Origin: Vibrio sp. UBA2441
Lineage (GTDB): Bacteria; Pseudomonadota; Gammaproteobacteria; Enterobacterales; Vibrionaceae
Direction: 5' to 3'
Assembly (NCBI GenBank): GCA_002342685.1
Contig: DDQN01000015.1
Span: 1 to 61,191 of the forward strand
DNA length: 61,191 nucleotides
Part shown: positions 17,706-25,664 of the stretch, piece by piece
Layout of the letters: each line of letters starts with the position of its first letter
Numbering within the stretch: the first letter of the stretch is position 1
Notes under the pieces: model-generated
Told to the model about the DNA's origin: nothing
The model's database searches: none
What the model saw: only the letters and a program-made list of their open reading frames with translations
Made by a program: the position numbers and the translations under genes

Positions 17706-18326
17706 ATGGCACGTTCAAAAACCAGTAAGAAATGGCTCGATGAACACGTAAACGACCCTTATGTAAAAAAAGCCCAAACCGATGGTTATCGATCGCGAGC
17801 AAGCTATAAACTGATTGAAATTAATGAAAAAGATCAGCTTATTAAGCCGGGGGATATCGCTATGGATCTTGGTTCGGCTCCGGGCGGTTGGTCACAGATT
17901 GTCGCGCCAATCGTTGGGGACAATGGCAAAGTCATCGCTTCTGATATTTTGCATATGGATGGCCTGATGGGTGTCACCTTTATTCAGGGCGACTTTACTG
18001 ATGAAGCTGTTTACGACCGCATCTTAAAAAACCTAGATGGCAAAGGGGTTGATGCGGTGATCTCGGATATGGCACCCAACTTAAGTGGAGTAAAAACCAC
18101 CGACCAATACAGTTCAATGTATTTGGTTGAGCTGGCTCTAGATATGGCGCGTAATGTCCTAAAACCGGGTGGTAACTTTTGTGCTAAGGTTTTCCAGGGT
18201 GTTGGCTACGAAGAGTATGTTAAAGATGTGCGCACTTCTTTTAATAAAGTCATTATTCGTAAGCCTGCGGCTTCACGCCCACGTTCGCGTGAGGTATATG
18301 TGGTCGGCAAAGGATTTAAAGGGTAG
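17706..18326 (+). CDS. rlmE: 23S rRNA 2'-O-ribose methyltransferase RlmE (FtsJ/RrmJ)
   Basis: This 206-residue protein matches RlmE in length and text: KWLDEHVNDPYVKKAQ, YRSRASYKLIEI (catalytic Lys region), MDLGSAPGGWSQ (SAM motif I), DAVISDMAPNLSG (catalytic Asp) and LKPGGNFCAKVFQG. It methylates U2552 of 23S rRNA in E. coli. ATG 17706 (MARSKTSKKW) is the family start; the frame upstream to 17640 is not needed. In many gammaproteobacteria ftsH follows; here it does not. Confidence 0.95.
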   Translation: MARSKTSKKWLDEHVNDPYVKKAQTDGYRSRASYKLIEINEKDQLIKPGDIAMDLGSAPGGWSQIVAPIVGDNGKVIASDILHMDGLMGVTFIQGDFTDEAVYDRILKNLDGKGVDAVISDMAPNLSGVKTTDQYSSMYLVELALDMARNVLKPGGNFCAKVFQGVGYEEYVKDVRTSFNKVIIRKPAASRPRSREVYVVGKGFKG

Positions 18327-18339
18327 TTTAAGTCAATTC

Positions 18340-18379
18340 TCTCCCCTTTTTGCACTTTGATTAATGTGCCGAGGGGAGA
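18340..18379. terminator. Long hairpin between rlmE and fdxA
   Basis: TCTCCCCT at 18340-18347 pairs with AGGGGAGA at 18372-18379, with an inner GCAC/GTGC pairing. It lies between convergent genes and is a probable bidirectional terminator. Confidence 0.65.
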
Positions 18380-18437
18380 AATCCTATTTATTTTTCCATG
18401 CTTTTATCTTTCCAGCCCTTTTACCTTTCAGCTTTTT

Positions 18438-18761
18438 TTATCTTTCAAGTAAGGGACGTTTGTTCTCTACTCCATTCCACTCATCCGCATCTTCGGGTGG
18501 AGGTATAACCTCAACAATATTAGGCCATATCTTACAAAGTTCGGCGTTGAGCTCAATAAACTCAACCTGATCAGAAGGAACTTCCGTATCCTGATAAATG
18601 GCATCGGCTGCACATTCTGGTACACATAATGAGCAATCGATGCAAATCTCTGGATCGATCACTAAAAAGTTAGGGCCTTCAAAAAAGGCATCTACTGGGC
18701 AAACCGCCACACAGTCGGAGTACTTGCATTTGATGCAGTTCTCGGTCACTACAAAAGTCAT
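18438..18761 (-). CDS. fdxA: 7Fe ferredoxin FdxA
   Basis: This 107-residue ferredoxin has the 3Fe-4S/4Fe-4S cysteine pattern: C8, C16 and C20 with CPVDAF, and C39-x2-C42-x2-C45-x3-C49 in ICIDCSLCVPECAADAI. Residue 11, a cysteine in the text CIKCKYSDCVAVCP, is compatible with the 7Fe type. It is monocistronic and serves as a general low-potential electron carrier. Confidence 0.93.
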   Translation of the reverse strand: MTFVVTENCIKCKYSDCVAVCPVDAFFEGPNFLVIDPEICIDCSLCVPECAADAIYQDTEVPSDQVEFIELNAELCKIWPNIVEVIPPPEDADEWNGVENKRPLLER

Positions 18762-18932
18762 TTAAACGCTATATCTTCATTTATCGAGTGGGGCATGATT
18801 TTAAAGAATAACCCTCAAAACACAAGTTTCTTTGTCAGTGATATCGTGTAAAATCCCAGCCATAATTTCGTATATCGATCTTATCCTGCCCTGACGGAAA
18901 GGCCGTCCGGCATATAAAAGAGTAATTTAACT

Positions 18933-20540
18933 ATGCTACGTTTAACTGACATCAAACTGCCCCTCGATCACGATGAGCTTGCGCTCGAACAAGCCATTTT
19001 GGAAAAACTTAAAATTAAAAAAGAGCAACTGTTGTCCTTTACTATGTTTAAACGTGGTTATGATGCCCGTAACAACAAAAATATTCAGCTCATCTATACG
19101 CTTGATATCCAAGTAGACAATCAAGCACAGTTGCTTGAAAAATTTTCTGACGATCACCGAGTAAAAGAAACGCCAGACATGAGCTATAAGTTTGTCGCGC
19201 AGGCACCAGAAGAGTTAGAGGATCGACCAGTTGTTATTGGTTTTGGTCCGTGCGGACTGTTCTCGGCTCTTATTTTAGCGCAGATGGGCTTTAAACCGAT
19301 TGTGCTAGAGCGTGGTAAGGCTGTGCGTGAGCGTACAAAAGACACGTTTGGTTTTTGGCGTAAACAGCCGTTAAATACCGAGTCAAATGTGCAATTTGGT
19401 GAAGGTGGAGCAGGTACCTTCTCAGACGGCAAACTTTATACTCAAATCAAAGATCCTAATCATTATGGTCGTAAAGTGATAAATGAGTTTGTTGAAGCGG
19501 GAGCGCCAGAAGAGATTAAATATGTCAGTAAGCCTCATATAGGTACTTTCAAACTGGTAGGCATGATTGAGAAGATGCGCGCAAAAATTATCGAGCTGGG
19601 TGGTGAAATCCGCTTTAGTACGCGTGTGGATAAACTCGATCTTGTCGATAATCAAGTCAAAGGGCTTCACCTATCAAATGGTGAGTACCTGAAAAGTCAG
19701 CACGTGATCTTGGCGGTTGGTCATAGTGCTCGTGATACTTTCAGCTCACTTTATGAACAAGGCGTCTTTATGGAAGCAAAACCATTTTCAGTGGGCTTTC
19801 GTATTGAGCATGAGCAGAGTGCTATCGACCGTTGTCGCTTTGGTGATAACGCAGGGCACCCTTTATTGGGTGCGGCTGACTACAAATTAGTTCATCATTG
19901 TAAAAATGGACGCAGTGTTTATAGTTTCTGTATGTGCCCAGGAGGAACCGTGGTTGCAGCCACTTCTGAAGAGGGACGCGTAGTAACAAACGGTATGAGC
20001 CAATACTCTCGACATGAACGTAATGCTAACAGTGCCATTGTGGTCGGAATCTCTCCAGAAGAGGACTATCCAGGTCATCCATTAGCAGGGATTGAATTGC
20101 AACGTAAACTAGAAGAGTTGGCTTTTAAAGAAGGTGGTGAAAACTACCATGCGCCAGCTCAGCTCATTGGTGACTTCTTGGCAGGGAAATCAAGTCAAAA
20201 ACTCGGTGAAGTTCAACCCTCTTATACACCAGGTGTGACGCTTTCCGATCTTAGTAAAGTGGTGCCAGACTATGTCACTGAAGCAATCCGTGAAGCGATT
20301 CCTGCGTTCGAAAAGAAAATCAAAGGATTCTCAAAACCCGATGGCATGTTGACGGGCGTTGAAACTCGTACTTCTTCTCCTATCTGTATCAAGCGAGGTA
20401 AAGATTGTCAGAGCATCAATACCCCAGGTTTGTTTCCTGCTGGTGAGGGAGCCGGCTATGCAGGAGGAATTCTCTCTGCAGGGATCGATGGTATCCGTGC
20501 GGCTGAAGCAGTCGCACGTGCAATGACTGATCAAGCATAG
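18933..20540 (+). CDS. FAD-dependent dehydrogenase (COG2509 type)
   Basis: This 535-residue protein has an N-terminal region of about 90 residues, then an FAD Rossmann motif (PVVIGFGPCGLFSALILAQM, with VLERG). Conserved family stretches follow: NVQFGEGGAGTFSDGKLYTQ, AVGHSARDTF, FSVGFRIEH, CMCPGG, and a C-terminal GLFPAGEGAGYAGGILSAG for FAD binding. The substrate is not known. It is transcribed alone and ends in a strong terminator. Confidence 0.88.
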   Translation: MLRLTDIKLPLDHDELALEQAILEKLKIKKEQLLSFTMFKRGYDARNNKNIQLIYTLDIQVDNQAQLLEKFSDDHRVKETPDMSYKFVAQAPEELEDRPVVIGFGPCGLFSALILAQMGFKPIVLERGKAVRERTKDTFGFWRKQPLNTESNVQFGEGGAGTFSDGKLYTQIKDPNHYGRKVINEFVEAGAPEEIKYVSKPHIGTFKLVGMIEKMRAKIIELGGEIRFSTRVDKLDLVDNQVKGLHLSNGEYLKSQHVILAVGHSARDTFSSLYEQGVFMEAKPFSVGFRIEHEQSAIDRCRFGDNAGHPLLGAADYKLVHHCKNGRSVYSFCMCPGGTVVAATSEEGRVVTNGMSQYSRHERNANSAIVVGISPEEDYPGHPLAGIELQRKLEELAFKEGGENYHAPAQLIGDFLAGKSSQKLGEVQPSYTPGVTLSDLSKVVPDYVTEAIREAIPAFEKKIKGFSKPDGMLTGVETRTSSPICIKRGKDCQSINTPGLFPAGEGAGYAGGILSAGIDGIRAAEAVARAMTDQA

Positions 20541-20560
20541 ATAGTAAACACTACATTCGA

Positions 20561-20592
20561 AAGGCCTGACAGTGTCAGGCCTTATTTTGTCT
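20561..20592 (+). terminator. Rho-independent terminator of the FAD dehydrogenase gene
   Basis: AAGGCCTGAC at 20561-20570 pairs perfectly with GTCAGGCCTT at 20574-20583 around a 3-nt loop, followed by ATTTTGT. Confidence 0.92.
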
Positions 20593-20741
20593 GTTTTCCT
20601 CTACTCTCGTCCTACTCCTAATCTAGGGTGACTTTCCCGAAAGCCTTACAAAAACCTCTACACTAAAGAGTGTTCGATTTGTGACCTAAGTATCTTGCTA
20701 TTATGAACAGATGCTCGTTATACTTTGGCCATCATTTCTAC

Positions 20742-20949
20742 AGGAGATTACGCCAATATGAATAACTAAACCTGTCATCCATCTACCTATTTTTTTGGAT
20801 CTACAGGGTTAGTAGGCGTAGCTCACTTTCCGATATTTCTTTGCAATAACACTCATTGTATCCCAAGTGTTTGTACGCTTGTGTTTTTCGCATCGATCTA
20901 TGTTTAAAATTTTCGCGTGCTGCGGCTGTTGTCCCTGTCATACAGGAGG
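20742..20949 (+). promoter_or_regulatory. Candidate translational attenuator upstream of the ABC-F gene
   Basis: A good ribosome site (AGGAG, 20742-20746) precedes a three-codon ORF. Right behind it, AACCTGT (20769-20775) and ATCCA (20777-20781) can pair with TGGAT (20796-20800) and ACAGGGTT (20803-20810). At the ABC-F gene, CCTGT (20934-20938) pairs with ACAGG (20942-20946), covering part of the AGGAGG site. ACAGGG (20803-20808) and CCCTGT (20933-20938) are complementary, so region 2 could instead free the site. The ~125-nt spacing between the two hairpins is longer than in erm leaders. Function is inferred from pairing alone. Confidence 0.45.
20758..20769 (+). CDS. Three-codon leader ORF (M-N-N-stop)
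   Basis: ATG AAT AAC TAA begins 11 bp after an AGGAG site and ends at the first base of the first hairpin of the ABC-F leader. Its position is what would be expected of a stalling or sensing leader peptide. No direct evidence of translation. Confidence 0.35.
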   Translation: MNN

Positions 20950-20955
20950 CAAATA

Positions 20956-22527
20956 ATGCCAATTTTAAATGCTTACAATATCAGTTACCAATTTGGTAAC
21001 GGCGAGCTTCTGTTCGAACATCTTTCATGCACGATGAACAAACGTCGCGTTGGCCTAGTCGGGCGTAATGGTGTCGGTAAAACTATCCTTGCATCCATTT
21101 TGTCAGGAAAGATAGCACCATCTAGCGGGACAGTTATGCTTCCCACTTCCTTTGCTACATATCACCAACAACCTTCACATTTGCTACTTGAGCAGTGCTC
21201 TATTGCTCAGTTCCTGGGTAAAGAACAAGTTTTTAAAGCACTGAAACAGATCGAGGCAGGGGATGTCTCAACAAAATGGTTCGATTTGGTTGGAGACGAG
21301 TGGGATATTGAAGCGCGGCTCAGCCAACAGCTTGCCGCGTTAGAACTACCACAAGACCCTTATTTCCCGTGTGCGCAACTCAGTGGAGGGCAGTTATCCC
21401 GCCTACAGTTGTGGCAATTGTTTGAAGGGGGATCAGAGTTACTTATCCTCGATGAACCATCTAACCATCTCGATACACACGCCAAGCGGTGGCTAATTGA
21501 TTCTATAAAGGCGTTCGAAGGCTCTATTCTACTCATCAGCCATGACCGAGAATTACTCCGCGAAATGGAAGAGGTTTGGGAGTTGTCTAGTTTGGGACTG
21601 CAAATATTTGGTGGTGATTACGATTTTTATGCAGAGCTTAAACGTACCGAACTACAAGCTGTAGAAAGGCAGCTGGCCAGTGTCGATAAACAGAAAAAGC
21701 GATTAGAGGATCAAGAACAACGAAACCGAGAGAAAGCAGAGCAAAGAGCATCCAAAAGTAACAAAACACGTAAAGATGGCAGCCAGTCAAAAATGTTATT
21801 AGATGGCAAAAAAGAGAGCGCCGAGGATCGGGTCTCGAGTCGCAATAAAAACGCTAAGCTTCGACAAGCGCATTTGCAGAATAAGGAGCATGCACTAACG
21901 TCGAGATATGAACAACTGAAAAGTCAGAAGATCTACTTGGCTGACAGCCAAAGCCGTTCCCGAAAAGTGGTTTCAGTTATAGAGGCAGTGCTTTTGTATG
22001 GCGATGCTTTTCCGATTACGTTGCAAATTTATGCAAATGATAAAGTACATCTCACTGGCAAAAATGGTTGCGGTAAATCAACGCTTCTCAAAACCCTGCT
22101 AGGCAATCTTTCTTTATCTCAAGGAGAGCTGCAAGTGAATACACCGCTCTATTACCTCGATCAACATTTTGGGGTTATTCGCCATGATTTATCCATGCTG
22201 GATAACTTGATGGTACATTGCGAAGGTATGATAGAGAGTGATGCACGAACTTTGTTAGCGGGCATTGGTTTTCGTCGTGACAGCGTGTTTCGCCGAGGCG
22301 AAGTGCTTAGTGGTGGTGAGAAGATGAAATTGGCGATGTTGATTGTTAGTCCTCAGCCCACTCGGCCATTGTTATTGCTCGATGAGCCAGATAACCATCT
22401 CGATCTCGATTCCAAAATCATGCTTGCTCAAGCTTTAAATACCTATCGGGGCGGGTTTATTCTTATCAGCCATGATCAGGATTTTGCCGCAGAGTCAGGG
22501 ATTAGCCGTCAGTTCAATCTGAGGTAA
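20956..22527 (+). CDS. ABC-F family ATPase (ribosome-associated)
   Basis: This 523-residue protein has two ABC domains without membrane helices. Domain 1 has Walker A GRNGVGKT, signature LSGGQLSRLQL and Walker B LLILDEPSNHLD. Domain 2 has GKNGCGKST, LSGGEKMKLAML and LLLLDEPDNHLD. They are joined by a charged coiled-coil linker (KKRLEDQEQRNREKAEQR), the P-site tRNA interaction motif region. ATG 20956 follows AGGAGG at 20944-20949; a GTG farther up is not needed. ABC-F proteins act on the ribosomal E site in translation or in antibiotic protection. I cannot place it in Uup, EttA, YheS or YbiT with confidence. Confidence 0.85.
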   Translation: MPILNAYNISYQFGNGELLFEHLSCTMNKRRVGLVGRNGVGKTILASILSGKIAPSSGTVMLPTSFATYHQQPSHLLLEQCSIAQFLGKEQVFKALKQIEAGDVSTKWFDLVGDEWDIEARLSQQLAALELPQDPYFPCAQLSGGQLSRLQLWQLFEGGSELLILDEPSNHLDTHAKRWLIDSIKAFEGSILLISHDRELLREMEEVWELSSLGLQIFGGDYDFYAELKRTELQAVERQLASVDKQKKRLEDQEQRNREKAEQRASKSNKTRKDGSQSKMLLDGKKESAEDRVSSRNKNAKLRQAHLQNKEHALTSRYEQLKSQKIYLADSQSRSRKVVSVIEAVLLYGDAFPITLQIYANDKVHLTGKNGCGKSTLLKTLLGNLSLSQGELQVNTPLYYLDQHFGVIRHDLSMLDNLMVHCEGMIESDARTLLAGIGFRRDSVFRRGEVLSGGEKMKLAMLIVSPQPTRPLLLLDEPDNHLDLDSKIMLAQALNTYRGGFILISHDQDFAAESGISRQFNLR

Positions 22528-22542
22528 GAATCTAATCTTATT

Positions 22543-22577
22543 AATAAAGCAGACCAACGCGTTTGTTCTGCTTTATT
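22543..22577. terminator. Bidirectional terminator between ABC-F and esterase genes
   Basis: AATAAAGCAG at 22543-22552 pairs perfectly with CTGCTTTATT at 22568-22577 between convergent genes. Confidence 0.8.
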
Positions 22578-22623
22578 GCTGTCGATCCTCATGGGCATTA
22601 TATTCGAGAGTTTAGCTAACTTT

Positions 22624-23283
22624 TTAAATCAAACGCTGTTGTAACCAACCTGATATATCGGAGATTTGCTCGGCACACACGTTATGCTGCATTGCATACT
22701 GCTTATAACTTGGCTTGAAGCCATTATTAATTAATGCTGTACGCGCTTGTTCACCTAATAGAGGGTTTACTACAGGGTCAAGGCTACCGTGCGTAATGTC
22801 GATATTTATATGCTTGTTGCTGTCATGTATTTGAATGGTATCTCTAGTGGCAAAATAGCTCGACATAACTAATAACCCCCCTAGTGGTTGGTTATAAGTT
22901 AATGCGGCTTGGTAAGCGACAGCACCACCCTGAGAAAATCCAGCGAGAATAATACGATTAGCCTCAATACCGCGCTGAATTTCTCGGTCGATTAAGGCCT
23001 GAACTGCTTTTGCTGAAGCACCTAATTGTTGTAAGTCTACTTTTCGCTCAATGCTCATATCTAAAATATCGTACCACGCAGGCATGATCACTCCGCCATT
23101 AATCGTAATAGGTATAGAGGGAGAATGAGGGAATACAAAACGAACCGCTAAATTCTCTGGAAGGTTTAGTTCCTTTACGATTGGTACAAAATCGTGACCA
23201 TCGGCGCCTAAGCCATGTAACCAAATTACCGAAGCAGTTGCATCGGTTGTTGGCTCAACTTCAATGCAGGGCAAATAATCCAT
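22624..23283 (-). CDS. Alpha/beta-hydrolase, carboxylesterase/acyl-protein thioesterase type
   Basis: This 219-residue protein has the oxyanion region VIWLHGLGADGHDFV, the nucleophile elbow GFSQGGA, a catalytic Asp in HGSLDPVVN and a His in QHNVC near the C-terminus. This is the layout of bacterial carboxylesterase II/lysophospholipase-like enzymes of about 220 residues. The histidine context is less standard, so the catalytic assignment there is tentative. It is the last clearly chromosomal gene before the mobile region. Confidence 0.88.
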   Translation of the reverse strand: MDYLPCIEVEPTTDATASVIWLHGLGADGHDFVPIVKELNLPENLAVRFVFPHSPSIPITINGGVIMPAWYDILDMSIERKVDLQQLGASAKAVQALIDREIQRGIEANRIILAGFSQGGAVAYQAALTYNQPLGGLLVMSSYFATRDTIQIHDSNKHINIDITHGSLDPVVNPLLGEQARTALINNGFKPSYKQYAMQHNVCAEQISDISGWLQQRLI

Positions 23284-23644
23284 AACTATTTTCTCATATG
23301 TGTTGGTAGACAGTGGGAGCTTGGGGCGAAATTGAACAATATCATTTTATTGTTTGATACAGAATCAAAGCCGAGAAACAAATAGTTTCAACCGCCTTTC
23401 CCACGATGGTAATACAAATTAAACCATATATGTAAAATTAATATATATATCAGTAGATTGGTGGTAAGTTATTTATGTTATATCTAAGTCACTTCTAGGT
23501 GCTTGTTCAGCGAGAATGTATTGGCTTATGCGCAAGGCATTGATTGGAAGTCGTAGCCAAAACGGTGTACTAACTGGTATTTGCAACAGTGTAAAAACCC
23601 GTAGTTTATTGCATAGTAGCTAGTAATGAGGTGCACCAATGCGT

Positions 23645-24067
23645 ATGTGTACCATTTTGAGGTTTTTAGGCCGGCCAAATAATATGTTCACATTTGGATT
23701 TTAATTGGTCATGGTTTCGATAGTATGAGTTTTTAAAAAGACTGGTGGTTTTAAGTGTTTGAAAAAAATAATTATTTAATGATTCAGGGGACAACGTCTG
23801 ACGCGGGGAAAAGTGTGCTTACCGCTGGACTGTGCCGTGTTTTGGCCAGAAAAAATGTCAAGGTTGCGCCATTTAAACCTCAGAATATGGCGGATTAGAA
23901 AGTAATTTTACTCATTGTTATCTCTTGTCATCATCATTCCCTTTAAATATAAGTGGTTAACGTCTCATTTTTACACTTTTATCTACTCTTTTTCTTCTGA
24001 AATATCTTAATTTATTCCTTTGTATCGTGATTTTTTTGTACCAAATGTGTACCATTTCTTGGTACAC
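23645..24067. repeat. Repeated GTGTACCATTT sites and inverted repeat near the integrase (candidate att arm sites)
   Basis: ATGTGTACCATTT occurs at 23645-23657 and again at 24045-24057. The second copy is part of an inverted repeat, GTGTACC (24047-24053) with GGTACAC (24061-24067), and a further GTACCA lies just upstream at 24039-24044. Such repeated sites flanking a gene fragment and next to an integrase suggest binding sites for integrase or excisionase. Confidence 0.4.
23755..23898 (+). pseudogene. cobQ: 5' fragment of cobyric acid synthase gene
   Basis: The frame reads MIQGTTSDAGKSVLTAGLCR and then VLARKNVKVAPFKPQNMAD before TAG. This is the N-terminal P-loop domain of CobQ/CbiP. In intact proteins PFKPQNMA continues as LNSAVT; here the homology stops inside that conserved stretch and the frame closes. 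The integrase gene begins 183 bp further on. I infer that the element inserted in cobQ and that the rest of the gene lies at the other end of the element or has been lost. The start is ATG 23779 or GTG 23755. Confidence 0.8.
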
Positions 24068-24081
24068 AACGTTGCGAGCAC

Positions 24082-25332
24082 ATGATGAAAATAACAGATG
24101 CCTGGTTAAGAGCAAACTTAGGACGACCATATAAAGGGAACTCTGAAATTACCTATAAAGATGGCCTCGGAATTCGAGTCAGCCCTAAGGGCAAGATCGC
24201 GTGGATTTACCGTTTCAGACTTAAGGGTAAGCCCGTTAAGATGAAAATAGGTGAATATCCCGCTATGAAAATTAAAGACGCTCTGGAGGAAAAAGAGCGG
24301 CTATTTGAGTTGGTGTTATTAGATGTAGATCCTAGAAATTCTATGTTATTGCGGGTTGGCAAGAACTCTCCTCGTACTATGTCTGCACTGATTGACCATT
24401 ATGTAGAAAACCAACTTAAAGAACGCAATGAACAGTGGCGTACCATTGAAAATAACCTAGCGACTTCATTGAAGCCATATATCGGTGATTTTGAAGTTAA
24501 GAAATTGGAACTGGCCGACTTCGTAGAACTATTCAATAAAGAAAAGAAGCGAAATGGGACGAAGCATTCAGCCAGGCTTTTGCTGCGTCTTAAAACAGTA
24601 ATGAATTACGGCGTTAGAAATGGTTTTCTAAAATACAATACGCTTGCGCCATTGAGAGTGCAGGACGTTGGCAGTGCCACAGAGCCTAGAAAGACAAAAC
24701 TGCAGGATATAGAAATTGGTGCCTTCTGGAGTTGTATTTCATCTTTACCATATCACCAGTCCATACATAATTTATTTCGGCTGAACTTGGTATTTGGAAG
24801 CAGGATAGGGGAGTTAATTCTTGCAACCAAAGACGAGTTTGATTTCGAGAAACTGATTTGGACAGTACCCAAGGAACACAATAAGATCCGTAACTTGGGA
24901 GGTAATGAAATTATCAGACCTATTCCCTCATTAGCTGAAGCTATTTTGCGGAATCAGTTCGCTATGTTCCCGGAAGCTAAATACGCTTTTCCTCAGTATT
25001 ACGTGTACAAGGATGTCCCAATCAATAAAAAAACGCCTTATCGGCCATCGATAAAGTTAGGTGAAATGATGGAAGAACTGAGTTTTACCAATACTCGGAA
25101 CCACGACATGCGAAGAACGGCGCGGAATGCCTGGGAAAAACTCGGTTTTCCATTTGTAGTGAGTGAGACAATGTTAGGGCATAAAGTTCATAAAGGTGTT
25201 CATGCTCATTATTTAGATTACACATATCTGGATGAGCAGCGAGAGTGTTATGAAAAGTGGTGTGATTACATTAAAGAAATGACGGAAAAATATGTTAAAG
25301 GTGAGAACAAGTTGATCAGGCTTAGTTTGTAG
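24082..25332 (+). CDS. int: Tyrosine recombinase, P4-type integrase
   Basis: This 416-residue integrase has an N-terminal arm-binding DUF4102-like domain (GLGIRVSPKGKIAWIYRFR, KMKIGEYPAMKIKDA), a SAM-like core-binding domain, and a catalytic domain with the R-H-R-H-Y set. These are Arg in NLVFGSRIGELILA, His and Arg in HDMRRTARNAW, His in LGHKVHKGV and a Tyr in HAHYLDY. It mediates integration and excision of the island. It lies beside a cobQ fragment rather than a tRNA gene, so the target is inferred to be cobQ. Confidence 0.92.
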   Translation: MMKITDAWLRANLGRPYKGNSEITYKDGLGIRVSPKGKIAWIYRFRLKGKPVKMKIGEYPAMKIKDALEEKERLFELVLLDVDPRNSMLLRVGKNSPRTMSALIDHYVENQLKERNEQWRTIENNLATSLKPYIGDFEVKKLELADFVELFNKEKKRNGTKHSARLLLRLKTVMNYGVRNGFLKYNTLAPLRVQDVGSATEPRKTKLQDIEIGAFWSCISSLPYHQSIHNLFRLNLVFGSRIGELILATKDEFDFEKLIWTVPKEHNKIRNLGGNEIIRPIPSLAEAILRNQFAMFPEAKYAFPQYYVYKDVPINKKTPYRPSIKLGEMMEELSFTNTRNHDMRRTARNAWEKLGFPFVVSETMLGHKVHKGVHAHYLDYTYLDEQRECYEKWCDYIKEMTEKYVKGENKLIRLSL

Positions 25333-25664
25333 TAGGTCTAGTTAATTGGAGACTTGTTTTTGTCCATTTACGTGGTAGAGCAGAAGTTCTAACAAATTTC
25401 TGCCCCAAAGTGTGTCAGCACTGCTATAAATAGCTTTTGGACTGTGGTGTCCTTACATTACTAGAACTAATGACTTATGCGATAGGGTAAGGCGTTAAAA
25501 GGAAGACTCCTTTTAGATTTTCAGTCGCGACGTCTTACACCGACTTAGTCGGCGTGCCTACTAATAAGCTGTTATGTGCCTCGGAACTTTAACTTATAGT
25601 TCAGTAACCTAGCTTATGGTAATATTACCCTATATATGTTCAAAAGATAATCGGAGCCATCGAC
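25333..25664. other. Intergenic region with hairpins and the 23-bp motif
   Basis: No gene. It contains a 23-bp motif at 25401-25423 that recurs before the large NTPase gene, a hairpin AAAAGGA/TCCTTTT (25497-25514) and a palindrome CCGACTTAGTCGG (25540-25552). It presumably holds the promoter of the DGQHR/HEPN operon. Confidence 0.6.
25401..25423 (+). repeat. 23-bp motif, copy 1 (upstream of the DGQHR gene)
   Basis: The motif begins TGCCCCAAAG and ends AGCACTG. A second copy, identical at 20 of 23 positions by eye, is at 54969-54991. Copy 1 ends 241 bp before the DGQHR gene; copy 2 ends 260 bp before the Avs-like gene. Confidence 0.6.

Larger units (their letters stand above)
23284..24081. 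other. Junction between chromosome and mobile region
   Basis: About 800 bp without an intact gene. It contains a cobQ 5' fragment (23755-23898), a 13-bp direct repeat exactly 400 bp apart, and an inverted repeat just before the integrase. The part from 23284 to 23640 shows no coding frame I can identify. This is the expected look of an attachment-site region beside an integrase gene. Confidence 0.6.

Noticed and set aside
20769..20810. Rho-independent terminator in the ABC-F leader
   Set aside because: The T-run is in the loop, not after the stem, so it does not fit intrinsic termination; a translational effect is more consistent.
25490..25590. Integron attC-like sequence near GGCGTTAAAAGG...GCTGTTATG
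   Set aside because: The ends and internal boxes do not match the paired L/R sites of attC, and there is no integron integrase or cassette array; the hairpins are better left as intergenic structure.
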